Below are positions 1 to 6,672 of a stretch of DNA of 13,768 bases, one piece after another (the first letter of the stretch is position 1; each line of letters opens with the position of its first letter). The stretch comes from CAYJHC01 sp964369465 (GTDB lineage Bacteria > Bacillota > Clostridia > Peptostreptococcales > Anaerovoracaceae): positions 1 through 13,768 of the forward strand of contig CAYJEX010000032.1 of the NCBI GenBank assembly GCA_964369465.1, in the 5' to 3' direction. A program made the position numbers and the translations under genes. The notes under the pieces were generated by a model. That model saw only the letters and a list, made by a program, of their open reading frames with translations. It made no database searches and was not told the DNA's origin.

Positions 1-56
1 CAGATGGAGCAATAGCTGCAGTAAATGCTGGTAAATATATAGAGGGGCATGAGTAA
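1..56 (+). CDS. trxB: Thioredoxin-reductase-like protein, C-terminal fragment
   Basis: Only the last 17 full codons are present, reading DGAIAAVNAGKYIEGHE and then TAA. The DGAIAA-x-x-A-x-KYIE pattern matches the C-terminal FAD-binding end of the thioredoxin reductase family, where a GDG(A/S)IAA segment contacts FAD and a short final helix closes the protein. These low-molecular-weight flavoproteins use NADPH to reduce thioredoxin in the cytoplasm. The 5' part lies outside the window, so the CxxC active site and cofactor motifs cannot be checked. A related flavoprotein such as ferredoxin-NADP reductase or an AhpF-type protein is possible. The gene converges on the minus-strand ornithine cyclodeaminase-like gene across a hairpin terminator. 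Confidence 0.6.
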   Translation, partial: DGAIAAVNAGKYIEGHE

Positions 57-84
57 AATTTGCTATGTTGAAGACCCTGAATAA

Positions 85-127
85 AAACAAGCTGATACTT
101 CATTCAAAATAAAATGTCAGCTTGTTT
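85..127. terminator. Bidirectional hairpin terminator between convergent genes
   Basis: A perfect 11-bp inverted repeat (AAACAAGCTGA at 85-95, TCAGCTTGTTT at 117-127) encloses a 21-nt loop that can form a further short CATT/AATG stem. On + the stem runs into TTTATTTA. On - the A-rich left flank becomes a T-run. The hairpin sits between the ends of two convergent genes, as expected for a shared terminator. Confidence 0.75.
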
Positions 128-171
128 ATTTATGATTCGTTGTACTATTGTTATGAGGTGTTTTTAATGAT

Positions 172-1266
172 TTATAAACCAAGTCCTTTTGCCATGTTGG
201 AAGAAAAATCTTGAACGTTTGTTACAATTCCCCTAGCAGCTAAACTCCCTCGGTCACCAAGTTTATTAACTGCAAATTCTGATGTGTCTACTGTGTAGAA
301 GTAAACAGGTCTTATAGTTCCATCATCTAAAACCCTATATGTAGGAGTCATGTTACCTGCTGCAATAGTATGCAAAACTGTCGCTAAACCAATTACTGTT
401 GTCGCTTTACGCATATGAGAACGAATAGCGTCTTGTCCAATATATGTGTGTTCGTAAACTTCAGGCAGAGGCCCATCGTCTCTAATTGAGCCATTGAGAA
501 TGAATGGTATGTTGTTTTTTATGCAAGAATGCATTATCCCATCATTGATATTTTCTTGTTTTATAAATTCGGGAATTGACCCATATGTATTTATTTTATT
601 GATAGTGTCTAAATGATGATAATGACCGTTTGCGTGAGGTCTTTGAGTGTAGATGTCTTGTCCAAGTGCTGTTCCTAATAAGGATGCTTCTAAATCGTGA
701 GTTGCCAAAGCATTTCCAGCAAGAATTGCATTTGCATATCCTTTTTCAATTAATTTTGCAATTCCATCCCTACCTTTATAGTCGAATGAACAAGCAGGTC
801 CTAGTATCCAAACTACGTAACCATTGTTCTCTTTTTCATATTGAAGCAATTCACAAAGTTGCTCATAGTCATAAGAAAAAGCCGTTTCTCTACTTCTGCT
901 TTGTCTAAAAGAAAAGGAACTATCGTTTTCGCTTTCTTCTTTTTCAAAACAATTAGTATTAACATATATACCTTCTTCACAATTTTCAGTTCTACCCATG
1001 ACACATAAATCACCTTGAAGTATGTTTCTAAGTTCGACAACATGAACTTCCCCATTCTTTACTACAGGAACACAATCCATTCTGCTATCCTTAGCAAATA
1101 ACCATTTTCCATCAACCTTGAAGTATTCGGGATAGATTGATGTTGCGTGAAAATTATCGGGTGCAGCTTTGTCACAAGGAGAAGCTACAAGTTTTGCATT
1201 TGGTGAATTTTTGAATTTTTCTTGTGAAAAATCAGGTGTCAAATATTTGTTTAATTTAAATGTCAT
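172..1266 (-). CDS. TIGR00300-family ornithine cyclodeaminase-like protein (LOR/SDH, AgrE/ArgZ C-terminal type)
   Basis: This 364-residue cytoplasmic protein matches the family first seen in archaea and as the C-terminal half of cyanobacterial AgrE/ArgZ. Characterised members convert ornithine to proline and ammonia using NAD+. Visible family blocks are an N-terminal segment with APDNFHATSIYPEYF (residues 35-49), a Rossmann-type stretch VVWILGPA (151-158), AGNALATHDLEAS (183-195), NGHYHHLDTIN (213-223), NGSIRDDGPLP (258-268) and VDTSEFAVNKLGDRGS (326-341). It stands alone without the arginine dihydrolase domain of AgrE. As I recall the archaeal proteins, it also lacks roughly their first 50-60 residues. 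The start ATG has AAAGGA 13 nt upstream, which is rather far. It follows the threonine aldolase gene by 29 nt on the same strand, so the two are probably cotranscribed. The family call is strong; the exact reaction is inferred. Confidence 0.85.
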   Translation of the reverse strand: MTFKLNKYLTPDFSQEKFKNSPNAKLVASPCDKAAPDNFHATSIYPEYFKVDGKWLFAKDSRMDCVPVVKNGEVHVVELRNILQGDLCVMGRTENCEEGIYVNTNCFEKEESENDSSFSFRQSRSRETAFSYDYEQLCELLQYEKENNGYVVWILGPACSFDYKGRDGIAKLIEKGYANAILAGNALATHDLEASLLGTALGQDIYTQRPHANGHYHHLDTINKINTYGSIPEFIKQENINDGIMHSCIKNNIPFILNGSIRDDGPLPEVYEHTYIGQDAIRSHMRKATTVIGLATVLHTIAAGNMTPTYRVLDDGTIRPVYFYTVDTSEFAVNKLGDRGSLAARGIVTNVQDFSSNMAKGLGL

Positions 1267-1295
1267 AATGTTATTTATGTCCTTTCTCGTATATA

Positions 1296-2321
1296 TTAAA
1301 TCAGCATTTTCAATCTATTATATAATGACTCTACATCATCTTCTTTAGTTGCCCATGAAGTAACAAATCTCACAGCCCATTTTTCATCTGATATTTTTTT
1401 CCACCTCATGAAGAAGAAATCTTTTTCTAGTTCTTCAACTATTGAAATTGGAAGAATAGGAAAAACCTGATTTGTAGGCGAATCGATTAGAAATTCAACT
1501 CCGATACTTTGTAGTTTGCTTGTTAACATTTTTCCCATATTAGATGCGTGCGATCCTAATTGAAAAAATAGGTCATCTTTAAATAGTTCAGCAAACTGAA
1601 CACCCATTAGCCTTCCCTTTGCGAGTAGGGCTCCTCTTAATTTTATCATGTATCTAAAGTCTTCGTTTAAGTCAGGATTACAAATAACAAATGCTTCGCC
1701 TATCATTGTACCATTTTTAGTTCCACCAATATAAAATGCATCTACTGTGTTGCTAATAAAGTTCAAATCTAAGTCATTTGAGGAAGCACCTAAACCAGCA
1801 GACATGCGAGCGCCATCAATATAGAGTAATAAGTTATACTTATCACATATTTTGCGAATTGCAATTACTTCATCTTTTGAATAAAGGCTTCCTAATTCTG
1901 TAGGAAAAGAAATGCATACAAGCTTAGGTAATGCCATATGCTCATCTTCGTGCGAATCCATAATTGAATCTATATCTTCAGGATAAAGTTTACCATCAGG
2001 AGAATCAGTTAACCATATTTTGTGCCCTGTAGATTCTATTGCACCTGTTTCGTGCATTTGGACATGAGAAGTGTTAGGAGCAATTATTGCATGATGCGGC
2101 TTGATAAATGAAGATAAGCCTAACACATTACATTGTGTTCCGCCTGGTATAAAATGTATAAAGACATCTTCTCTTCCAATTGATTTTTTGATTAAGTTTG
2201 CTGCTTCAACACAAAATTCATCAAGCCCATATCCATCCGTTTGTTCCATGTTAGTTTTTGATAAGGCTTCTAATATTCTTGGGTGGCAGCCTGTGCCATA
2301 GTCATTTCTAAAAAAAATCAA
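1296..2321 (-). CDS. ltaE: Low-specificity L-threonine aldolase (PLP-dependent)
   Basis: A 341-residue fold-type I PLP enzyme that cleaves L-threonine or L-allo-threonine to glycine and acetaldehyde in the cytoplasm. Visible features: the N-terminal RNDYGTGCHPRILEAL, matching the family's RSDT-x-T-P-x-M start; PGGTQCN (59-65), which contacts the cofactor phosphate; H86 in SHVQMHETGA, where the family's ring-stacking histidine sits; the PLP-binding aspartate in YIDGAR (D169); and the Schiff-base lysine K202 in GGTKNG. Length is normal for the family. The start is TTG, supported by GAGGTG five nucleotides upstream (complement of 2327-2332); the first internal Met (M25) would remove the conserved N-terminus. 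It is the first gene of a two-gene minus-strand unit with the ornithine cyclodeaminase-like gene. Related beta-eliminating lyases share this fold, so the substrate is inferred from the family. Confidence 0.9.
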   Translation of the reverse strand: MIFFRNDYGTGCHPRILEALSKTNMEQTDGYGLDEFCVEAANLIKKSIGREDVFIHFIPGGTQCNVLGLSSFIKPHHAIIAPNTSHVQMHETGAIESTGHKIWLTDSPDGKLYPEDIDSIMDSHEDEHMALPKLVCISFPTELGSLYSKDEVIAIRKICDKYNLLLYIDGARMSAGLGASSNDLDLNFISNTVDAFYIGGTKNGTMIGEAFVICNPDLNEDFRYMIKLRGALLAKGRLMGVQFAELFKDDLFFQLGSHASNMGKMLTSKLQSIGVEFLIDSPTNQVFPILPISIVEELEKDFFFMRWKKISDEKWAVRFVTSWATKEDDVESLYNRLKMLI

Positions 2322-2346
2322 TTTTTCACCTCTCTAAAATAATCAT

Positions 2347-2375
2347 ATTATCTTTTGATAAAAGAATGTAGTAAA
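2347..2375 (-). promoter_or_regulatory. Candidate sigma-A promoter for the threonine aldolase unit, with an internal palindrome
   Basis: On the minus strand TTTACT (complement of 2370-2375) and GATAAT (complement of 2347-2352) are 17 nt apart, a fair match to TTGACA/TATAAT. The -10 lies 25 nt upstream of the TTG start. A perfect inverted repeat TCTTTT-GAT-AAAAGA (2351-2365) overlaps the -10 and spacer and could be an operator, though such AT-rich repeats also arise by chance. Confidence 0.4.
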
Positions 2376-2393
2376 ACTTTTTGTTCAATAATT

Positions 2394-2421
2394 TTGATAT
2401 AATAAATAGTAATAATACAAT
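2394..2421 (+). promoter_or_regulatory. Candidate sigma-A promoter for the rRNA methyltransferase unit
   Basis: TTGATA (2394-2399) and TACAAT (2416-2421) are 16 nt apart. Transcription would start near 2428, giving a leader of about 100 nt before the methyltransferase ATG. It is divergent from the minus-strand promoter just upstream. Confidence 0.45.
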
Positions 2422-2431
2422 ATCAGTTTTC

Positions 2432-2509
2432 GGGGTGTGAATATTGATCACATAACATGAATTAAGCCCCTACGCTTTATAGTATTTCACAAATTATACA
2501 ATACTATAA
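2432..2509 (+). promoter_or_regulatory. Structured leader / inverted repeats upstream of the methyltransferase gene
   Basis: Two potential stems lie in the predicted leader. The first has GGGG (2432-2435) with CCCC (2467-2470) around TGTGA (2436-2440) and TCACA (2448-2452). The second is a perfect 10-bp inverted repeat, TTATAGTATT (2477-2486) and AATACTATAA (2500-2509), with a 13-nt loop. It ends only 6 nt before the AAAAGGAG ribosome binding site. This could be an RNA hairpin that affects translation or a DNA operator. I match it to no known riboswitch, and there is no T-run to make it a terminator. Confidence 0.4.
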
Positions 2510-2529
2510 TAACATAAAAGGAGACTAAA

Positions 2530-3657
2530 ATGAGAAACAATTTAATTGCAACTGCAACGTTCGGCCTGGAAGCTGTTGTTCGTAGAGAAATAGAGGATTT
2601 AGGCTATAAAGTAATAAAAACAGAAGATGGAAAGGTTACTTTTGAAGGAGACGAAAGAGCTATAGTTAAAAGCAACTTATGGTTAAGGTGTGCAGATAGG
2701 GTGCTGCTGAAATTAGGTGAATTTAAAGCATTAGAGTTTGAGGAATTGTTCCAGCAAGTAAAAGGAATTCCATGGGAAGAAATAATACCTATTGATGGTC
2801 AAATTATTGTGACAGGATCCTCCGTAAAATCAAAACTAAGTAGTGTCCCCGCTTGCCAAAGCATTACAAAAAAAGCTATAATTGAGAGATTAAAAGAAAC
2901 ATACTGTGTCGATAGATTTGAAGAAACGGGTGCGGTATATAAAGTCAAGATAAGTTCGCTAAAAGATATTTTCACAATAACAATAGATACTTCGGGTTCA
3001 GGATTGCACAAGAGAGGATATAGAGTTGAAGATGTTAAAGCTCCAATGAAAGAAACTTTAGCGGCTGCATTAGTAAAATTATCATTTTGGAAACCAGGAA
3101 GAACTTTACTTGATCCATGCTGCGGTTCTGGAACAATAATAATAGAAGCAGCTATGATAGAAAAAAACATTGCTCCAGGGCTTAATCGTGATTTTGAAAG
3201 CGAAAATTGGCACTATATCCCAAAAGAAATATGGGAAGAAGAGAGAGAAGAAGCACGAAGTAAAATCATAGAGATAAACAAACCAACAATAATTGGTAGA
3301 GATATAGATGACAATTGCATAATGGCAACAGGTGACAATGCAATAGAAGCGGGCGTTGATGATGTGATAGTGTTGAATACAAAAGATATTTCAGAATTAA
3401 TTGAAAAAGATTGGGAAGAAAGGGGAATAATAATTACGAACCCTCCATATGGCGAAAGAATAGGTGACAAAAAAGAAATTGAAAGAATATATAAAGCTTT
3501 AAATGACTTTTCAAAAAAAAATCCCACATGGTCGATCTTTATGATAACATCTGACAAGGACTCAGAAGAAAAAATAATGGATAGAAAAGCAGATAGAAGG
3601 AGAAAGCTATACAATGGAAGGCTAGAAACTTGTTTTTATCAATTTCATGGGAAGTAA
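2530..3657 (+). CDS. rlmL: THUMP-domain class I SAM-dependent rRNA (guanine-N2) methyltransferase, YpsC/RlmL type
   Basis: A 375-residue cytoplasmic methyltransferase. Residues 1-50 form the N-terminal ferredoxin-like part (ATFGLEAVVRREI), about 50-155 the THUMP RNA-binding domain, and 165-375 a Rossmann-fold methylase of the UPF0020 type. LDPCCGSGT (194-202) is the SAM-binding motif I, GRDID (256-260) follows as motif II, and TNPPYGER (303-310) carries the NPPY catalytic motif of base-amine methylation. The family includes the RlmL half of E. coli RlmKL, which makes m2G2445 in 23S rRNA, and Bacillus YpsC, of the same size as this protein; the RlmK half is absent here. The start ATG is preceded by AAAAGGAG with a 6-nt gap. 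A GNAT acetyltransferase gene follows after 10 nt, indicating cotranscription. The target base is inferred from homology. Confidence 0.9.
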   Translation: MRNNLIATATFGLEAVVRREIEDLGYKVIKTEDGKVTFEGDERAIVKSNLWLRCADRVLLKLGEFKALEFEELFQQVKGIPWEEIIPIDGQIIVTGSSVKSKLSSVPACQSITKKAIIERLKETYCVDRFEETGAVYKVKISSLKDIFTITIDTSGSGLHKRGYRVEDVKAPMKETLAAALVKLSFWKPGRTLLDPCCGSGTIIIEAAMIEKNIAPGLNRDFESENWHYIPKEIWEEEREEARSKIIEINKPTIIGRDIDDNCIMATGDNAIEAGVDDVIVLNTKDISELIEKDWEERGIIITNPPYGERIGDKKEIERIYKALNDFSKKNPTWSIFMITSDKDSEEKIMDRKADRRRKLYNGRLETCFYQFHGK

Positions 3658-3667
3658 GGTGAAACAT

Positions 3668-4153
3668 ATGAAAATTATTGATGTAAGAGAAGAACATTTT
3701 GAAGAGATATTAAGAATCAATGAAGAATTGGTACATTTTTTATCGCCACTTGATATTGTAAAACTAAGAGAGATGAATAAAGAGCTATTGCTACATAAAG
3801 TTGTTGTAGAAGAGGAAAATGTACTTGGATTTTTGATGGTATTTGGAAAAGATGCAGACTACGACAATGAAAACTACATTTGGTTTAATGAGAGAATGGA
3901 AAACTTTATGTATATTGATAGAATAGTGATTCCAGATGAACATCAAGGTAAAGGAATAGGAAAATTATTTTATGAATTTGTTTTTGGATTTGGAAAAGCA
4001 AAAGGATATGATTTTATAACTTGCGAAATAGATATTAATCCACCAAATAAAGTGTCTTTGGACTTTCATAAGAAAATGGGATTTGAAGAAAAAGGAAGAC
4101 AAGCTCTTTACGGCGGAAAAAAAGAAGTCTCGCTTCAAACTAAAAAAATATAA
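3668..4153 (+). CDS. GNAT-family acetyltransferase, COG3818 type
   Basis: A 161-residue protein with the GNAT fold. Strand 4 and motif A read YIDRIVIPDEHQGKGIGKLF, with QGKGIG forming the acetyl-CoA pyrophosphate loop. The surrounding blocks FLSPLD, ADYDNENYIWF, CEIDINPPN, FHKKMGF and a final EVSLQ match the COG3818 subgroup of predicted acetyltransferases, whose substrate is not known to me. I chose the ATG at 3668 because AAGGTG (3656-3661) lies 6 nt upstream; an upstream in-frame ATG at 3647 would overlap the end of the methyltransferase gene and has no comparable site. Close spacing after that gene suggests coupled expression. A small-molecule substrate is as likely as a protein one. It is followed by tupA after 90 nt. 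Confidence 0.8.
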   Translation: MKIIDVREEHFEEILRINEELVHFLSPLDIVKLREMNKELLLHKVVVEEENVLGFLMVFGKDADYDNENYIWFNERMENFMYIDRIVIPDEHQGKGIGKLFYEFVFGFGKAKGYDFITCEIDINPPNKVSLDFHKKMGFEEKGRQALYGGKKEVSLQTKKI

Positions 4154-4243
4154 AATATGCAAGATAATATGAAACTAAATAGGAGATGGAAAGATTATTT
4201 ATAGTTGAGAAATTTCTTGCACCGTAAAGAAAGGACAAAAAAA

Positions 4244-5095
4244 GTGAAAAAAACATTGATAGCGGTATTGATGATTGTGATGATGATACCATTAATAATA
4301 GGATGTAATGGTGGAGCAGAAGAATCATCAGAAAAAAATACAACCGTTATGATGGCGACTACTACGAGTGTAGAGGATACAGGCTTATTAAAATATTTAC
4401 AAAAAATATTTAAGGAAGATACAGGATATACGCTTGAGTATATTGCAGTTGGAACGGGAGCAGCTTTAGAAATGGGCAAAAATGGTGATGTTGATATTGT
4501 TTTTGTTCATGCTAGAACTAGTGAAGAAGAATTTGTAGCTGAAGGTTATGGTGTAGAAAGAATACCTGTTATGTATAATGACTTTGTAATTGTAGGACCT
4601 ACAGATAAAATTGAAAAAATAGATGATGTTGAAGTTTTCTTTTCTAAGATTGCAGAAGAAGAGTTCACATTCATTTCCAGAGGTGATGATTCTGGGACAC
4701 ACAAAAAAGAAGTTGAGATATGGGAACAGTTGGGAATAGATCCTACAACAAATAGTAATTACTTGGAATCGGGACAAGGCATGGGAGCAACATTAACGAT
4801 GGCAAATGAAGAAGAGGCATACACTTTAACAGATAGAGGTACGTGGTTAAAAATGAGCATTGATGCAGATATTCCTATGGAAATAGGAATCGTTTGCGAA
4901 GGAGATGAAAATTTATCAAATCAATATGGAATAATTGCAATAAGCCCAGATATGTATGAAGATACAAATATAGAAGGAGCAAACGCATTTATAAATTGGA
5001 TTGTTTCAGAAGAGATACAAACACTTCTTGCAGAATTTGGAGTAGATTTGTATGGACAACCTTTATTTATGCCGAATGCAGAAATAGACAACTAA
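4244..5095 (+). CDS. tupA: Tungstate ABC transporter substrate-binding lipoprotein TupA
   Basis: A 283-residue solute-binding protein anchored outside the membrane that captures tungstate and delivers it to TupBC. With the GTG start used here the protein opens KKTLIAVLMIVMMIPLIIGC, a classic lipoprotein signal peptide with lipobox LIIGC and lipidated Cys21. The tungstate site motif ATTTSVEDTGLL (38-49) carries the TTTS signature typical of TupA. GTGAALEMGKNGDVDIVFVHA (70-90) and SRGDDSGTHKKE (145-156) are further family blocks. The GTG is supported by AAGGAC about 8 nt upstream; an in-frame TTG at 4205 would add 13 charged residues before the signal peptide and lacks a well-spaced site. Family members bind tungstate far more tightly than molybdate, so tungsten uptake is the likely role. 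No convincing separate promoter was seen in the 90-nt gap upstream. Confidence 0.93.
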   Translation: MKKTLIAVLMIVMMIPLIIGCNGGAEESSEKNTTVMMATTTSVEDTGLLKYLQKIFKEDTGYTLEYIAVGTGAALEMGKNGDVDIVFVHARTSEEEFVAEGYGVERIPVMYNDFVIVGPTDKIEKIDDVEVFFSKIAEEEFTFISRGDDSGTHKKEVEIWEQLGIDPTTNSNYLESGQGMGATLTMANEEEAYTLTDRGTWLKMSIDADIPMEIGIVCEGDENLSNQYGIIAISPDMYEDTNIEGANAFINWIVSEEIQTLLAEFGVDLYGQPLFMPNAEIDN

Positions 5096-5117
5096 AGGAA
5101 AAATAAAAGGGAAATAT

Positions 5118-5807
5118 ATGGAATTATACGATAAAATTAGCCAGTTACTTTTTGAAGATGGAGCACTAGATGCTATAAAAGTTACATTTGTAATGGCAAC
5201 ATGCTCTACAGCGATATCAGCAATTATAGGAATTCGATTGGGATTATTACTAGAAAGAAATGATTTTGCTGGTAAGAAAATTGTAATAAGGATCAATAGA
5301 ACACTTATGGGAGTTCCGCCTGTTGTTGTTGGTCTTGTAGTTTATATGCTCATTATGAATCGAGGACCTTTGGGATTTCTAGATATGCTTTTCACTATTG
5401 AAGGTATGATTTTGGCACAAACATTAATTATAACACCTATTATTTGTGGAATGACTTACTCTTCTGCACTTAGAGTTGCGCCACAAGTTAGATACTTTGG
5501 TAAATGTATAGGCGCAGGAGAAAAAGATACAAAAAAATTAATAAGGAAAGAGCTCAACAAAGAACTTTTCTTTGCTATTGTAACGGGATTTGGTAGAGCA
5601 ATAAGTGAAGTAGGTGCTGTTATGATGGTTGGTGGAAACATATTGAATAGTACGAGAACTATGACCACATCTATTTCGCTTCTAAAAAGCCAAGGAATAT
5701 TTACAGAAGGAATTTTGCTTGGAGGAATTCTTCTTGTTATGGCATTTATTCTTCAATGGATAGCGGATTGGTTAAGGAAAGAGAAGGTGCAACTTGATAA
5801 TTACTAA
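5118..5807 (+). CDS. tupB: Tungstate ABC transporter permease TupB
   Basis: A 229-residue integral membrane protein that forms the channel through which tungstate enters the cell. Hydrophobic segments lie at about residues 18-44, 62-80, 95-113, 160-172 and 198-217. The cytoplasmic coupling loop that docks on the ATPase is visible as RYFGKCIGAGEKDTKKLIRKEL (125-146), and GRAISEVGAVMMVGGNI (159-175) is the conserved TupB/ModB-like segment after it. The ATG has AAAGGGA just upstream. It begins 22 nt after tupA and overlaps tupC by 14 nt, so the three genes are one operon with translational coupling between tupB and tupC. Sulfate and molybdate permeases are related, but the adjoining TupA points to tungstate. 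Confidence 0.92.
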   Translation: MELYDKISQLLFEDGALDAIKVTFVMATCSTAISAIIGIRLGLLLERNDFAGKKIVIRINRTLMGVPPVVVGLVVYMLIMNRGPLGFLDMLFTIEGMILAQTLIITPIICGMTYSSALRVAPQVRYFGKCIGAGEKDTKKLIRKELNKELFFAIVTGFGRAISEVGAVMMVGGNILNSTRTMTTSISLLKSQGIFTEGILLGGILLVMAFILQWIADWLRKEKVQLDNY

Positions 5808-6477
5808 TCTTGAAAAAAAAATAGGAGACCTCGATATCAAAATTCCTTTGTTGAACTTTGAAAAAGGCAAAATTCATGGATTGCTTGGGGGAAATGGATG
5901 CGGAAAATCCACTTTGGCAAAGATAATAATAGGACAACTTGAAATTGAAAAAGGTAAAGTTGATTTAGAGGGAGTTTCAAAAGAAAAAATTGCTTTGATG
6001 TCGCAAAGGCCTTACATGCTACAACGAAGTGTGTACGAAAATATAATATATCCACTTCAAATAAAGAATATGAATATTGATGAAAAAGACATTGAAAACA
6101 AACTAGAAAAAATAGGATTGTTGCACAAAAAAAACGAATTTGCAAGAACCTTATCGAGTGGAGAACAGCAAAAACTTTCTTTTTTGAGAGCGTTGATTTT
6201 CAAACCTGAAATTGTAATTGTCGATGAAACTTTATCAAATTTAGACCCTGAGAGTTTAAGTCGTTTCGAAAATTGGATTTTAGATTGGCACGAACAAGAA
6301 AATAATACATGGATAATTATTAGTCATCAAATGATCCAAATTAACAACTTATGCAGTATAGTTCACTTCATGAAGAAAGGCGAGATAGTTGAATCGGGGA
6401 GTAAGGAAGAAGTTCTATATAATTCCCCTAATAAAGATGTGAACAACTTTGTTCAATATCAGATATTAAAAAGATAG
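5794..6477 (+). CDS. tupC: Tungstate ABC transporter ATP-binding protein TupC
   Basis: A 227-residue cytoplasmic ATPase that drives TupB. All motifs are intact: Walker A GGNGCGKST (32-40), Q-loop Q71, signature LSSGEQQKLS (120-129), Walker B IVIVDE (140-145) with catalytic E145, D-loop SNLD, and H-loop H178. It is short for an importer ATPase and lacks the C-terminal regulatory domain of ModC. The start is TTG inside the end of tupB, with GAGAAGGTG immediately upstream; it is the only start that keeps the usual N-terminal strand before Walker A. The SSGEQQ version of the signature is a mild deviation from LSGGQ. No clear terminator follows. Confidence 0.9.
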   Translation: MIITNLEKKIGDLDIKIPLLNFEKGKIHGLLGGNGCGKSTLAKIIIGQLEIEKGKVDLEGVSKEKIALMSQRPYMLQRSVYENIIYPLQIKNMNIDEKDIENKLEKIGLLHKKNEFARTLSSGEQQKLSFLRALIFKPEIVIVDETLSNLDPESLSRFENWILDWHEQENNTWIIISHQMIQINNLCSIVHFMKKGEIVESGSKEEVLYNSPNKDVNNFVQYQILKR

Positions 6478-6556
6478 AGACATATGTAAATAGCTGATCA
6501 AGAGAAGTGCACTTTATTCAAATGAAATATCATCAAATTTTTGCAACAAAGTGTGA

Positions 6557-6646
6557 TTTGAAGAAAATGGAGATAAGGTATTAGTGATGGTAAAAAAGAA
6601 GCCTTGGGATTCAAGCAAAAAAATACAAAAATGGTATGAATCATAG
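6557..6646 (+). other. Short ORF or gene remnant upstream of rpsO
   Basis: The frame reads FEENGDKVLV and then MVKKKPWDSSKKIQKWYES before TAG (6644-6646). An ATG at 6587, preceded by a GATAAGG-like sequence, would give a 19-residue peptide. The frame continues upstream past a TGA at 6554 with plausible protein-like codons, which could mean a decayed gene whose C-terminus remains. I recognise no family. It may be chance. Confidence 0.2.
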
Positions 6647-6672
6647 ACAAAAGTAAGTAGATGTGTTAAACT
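6644..6672 (+). promoter_or_regulatory. Candidate promoter for rpsO
   Basis: TAGACA (6644-6649) and TAAACT (6667-6672) are 17 nt apart. A second, weaker pair, TTGACT (6704-6709) and CATAAG (6727-6732), also 17 nt apart, lies nearer the gene. If transcription started from the first pair (near 6679) the first leader hairpin would not be fully transcribed, so promoter and leader structure need to be resolved together. Confidence 0.3.

Noticed and set aside
2436..2452. CRP/FNR-like site TGTGA...TCACA upstream of the methyltransferase gene
   Set aside because: The gap is 7 nt instead of the 6 nt of the CRP consensus, and it lies downstream of the predicted start point. An RNA stem enclosed by GGGG/CCCC explains it better.
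2799..3614. Long antisense frames (123 and 133 codons) opposite the methyltransferase gene
   Set aside because: They lie fully inside a gene with clear family motifs, have no ribosome binding sites that stand out, and have compositions typical of the reverse strand of AT-rich coding DNA.
4186..4227. 13-codon frame (MERLFIVEKFLAP) just before tupA, as a possible leader peptide
   Set aside because: The purine-rich AGGAG touches the ATG with no spacing, there is no attenuator structure, and nothing suggests translation.
6505..6514. Perfect palindrome AAGTGCACTT after tupC, as a terminator or operator
   Set aside because: It has no loop to form a hairpin and no following T-run, and a single 10-bp palindrome in an AT-rich gap is weak evidence.
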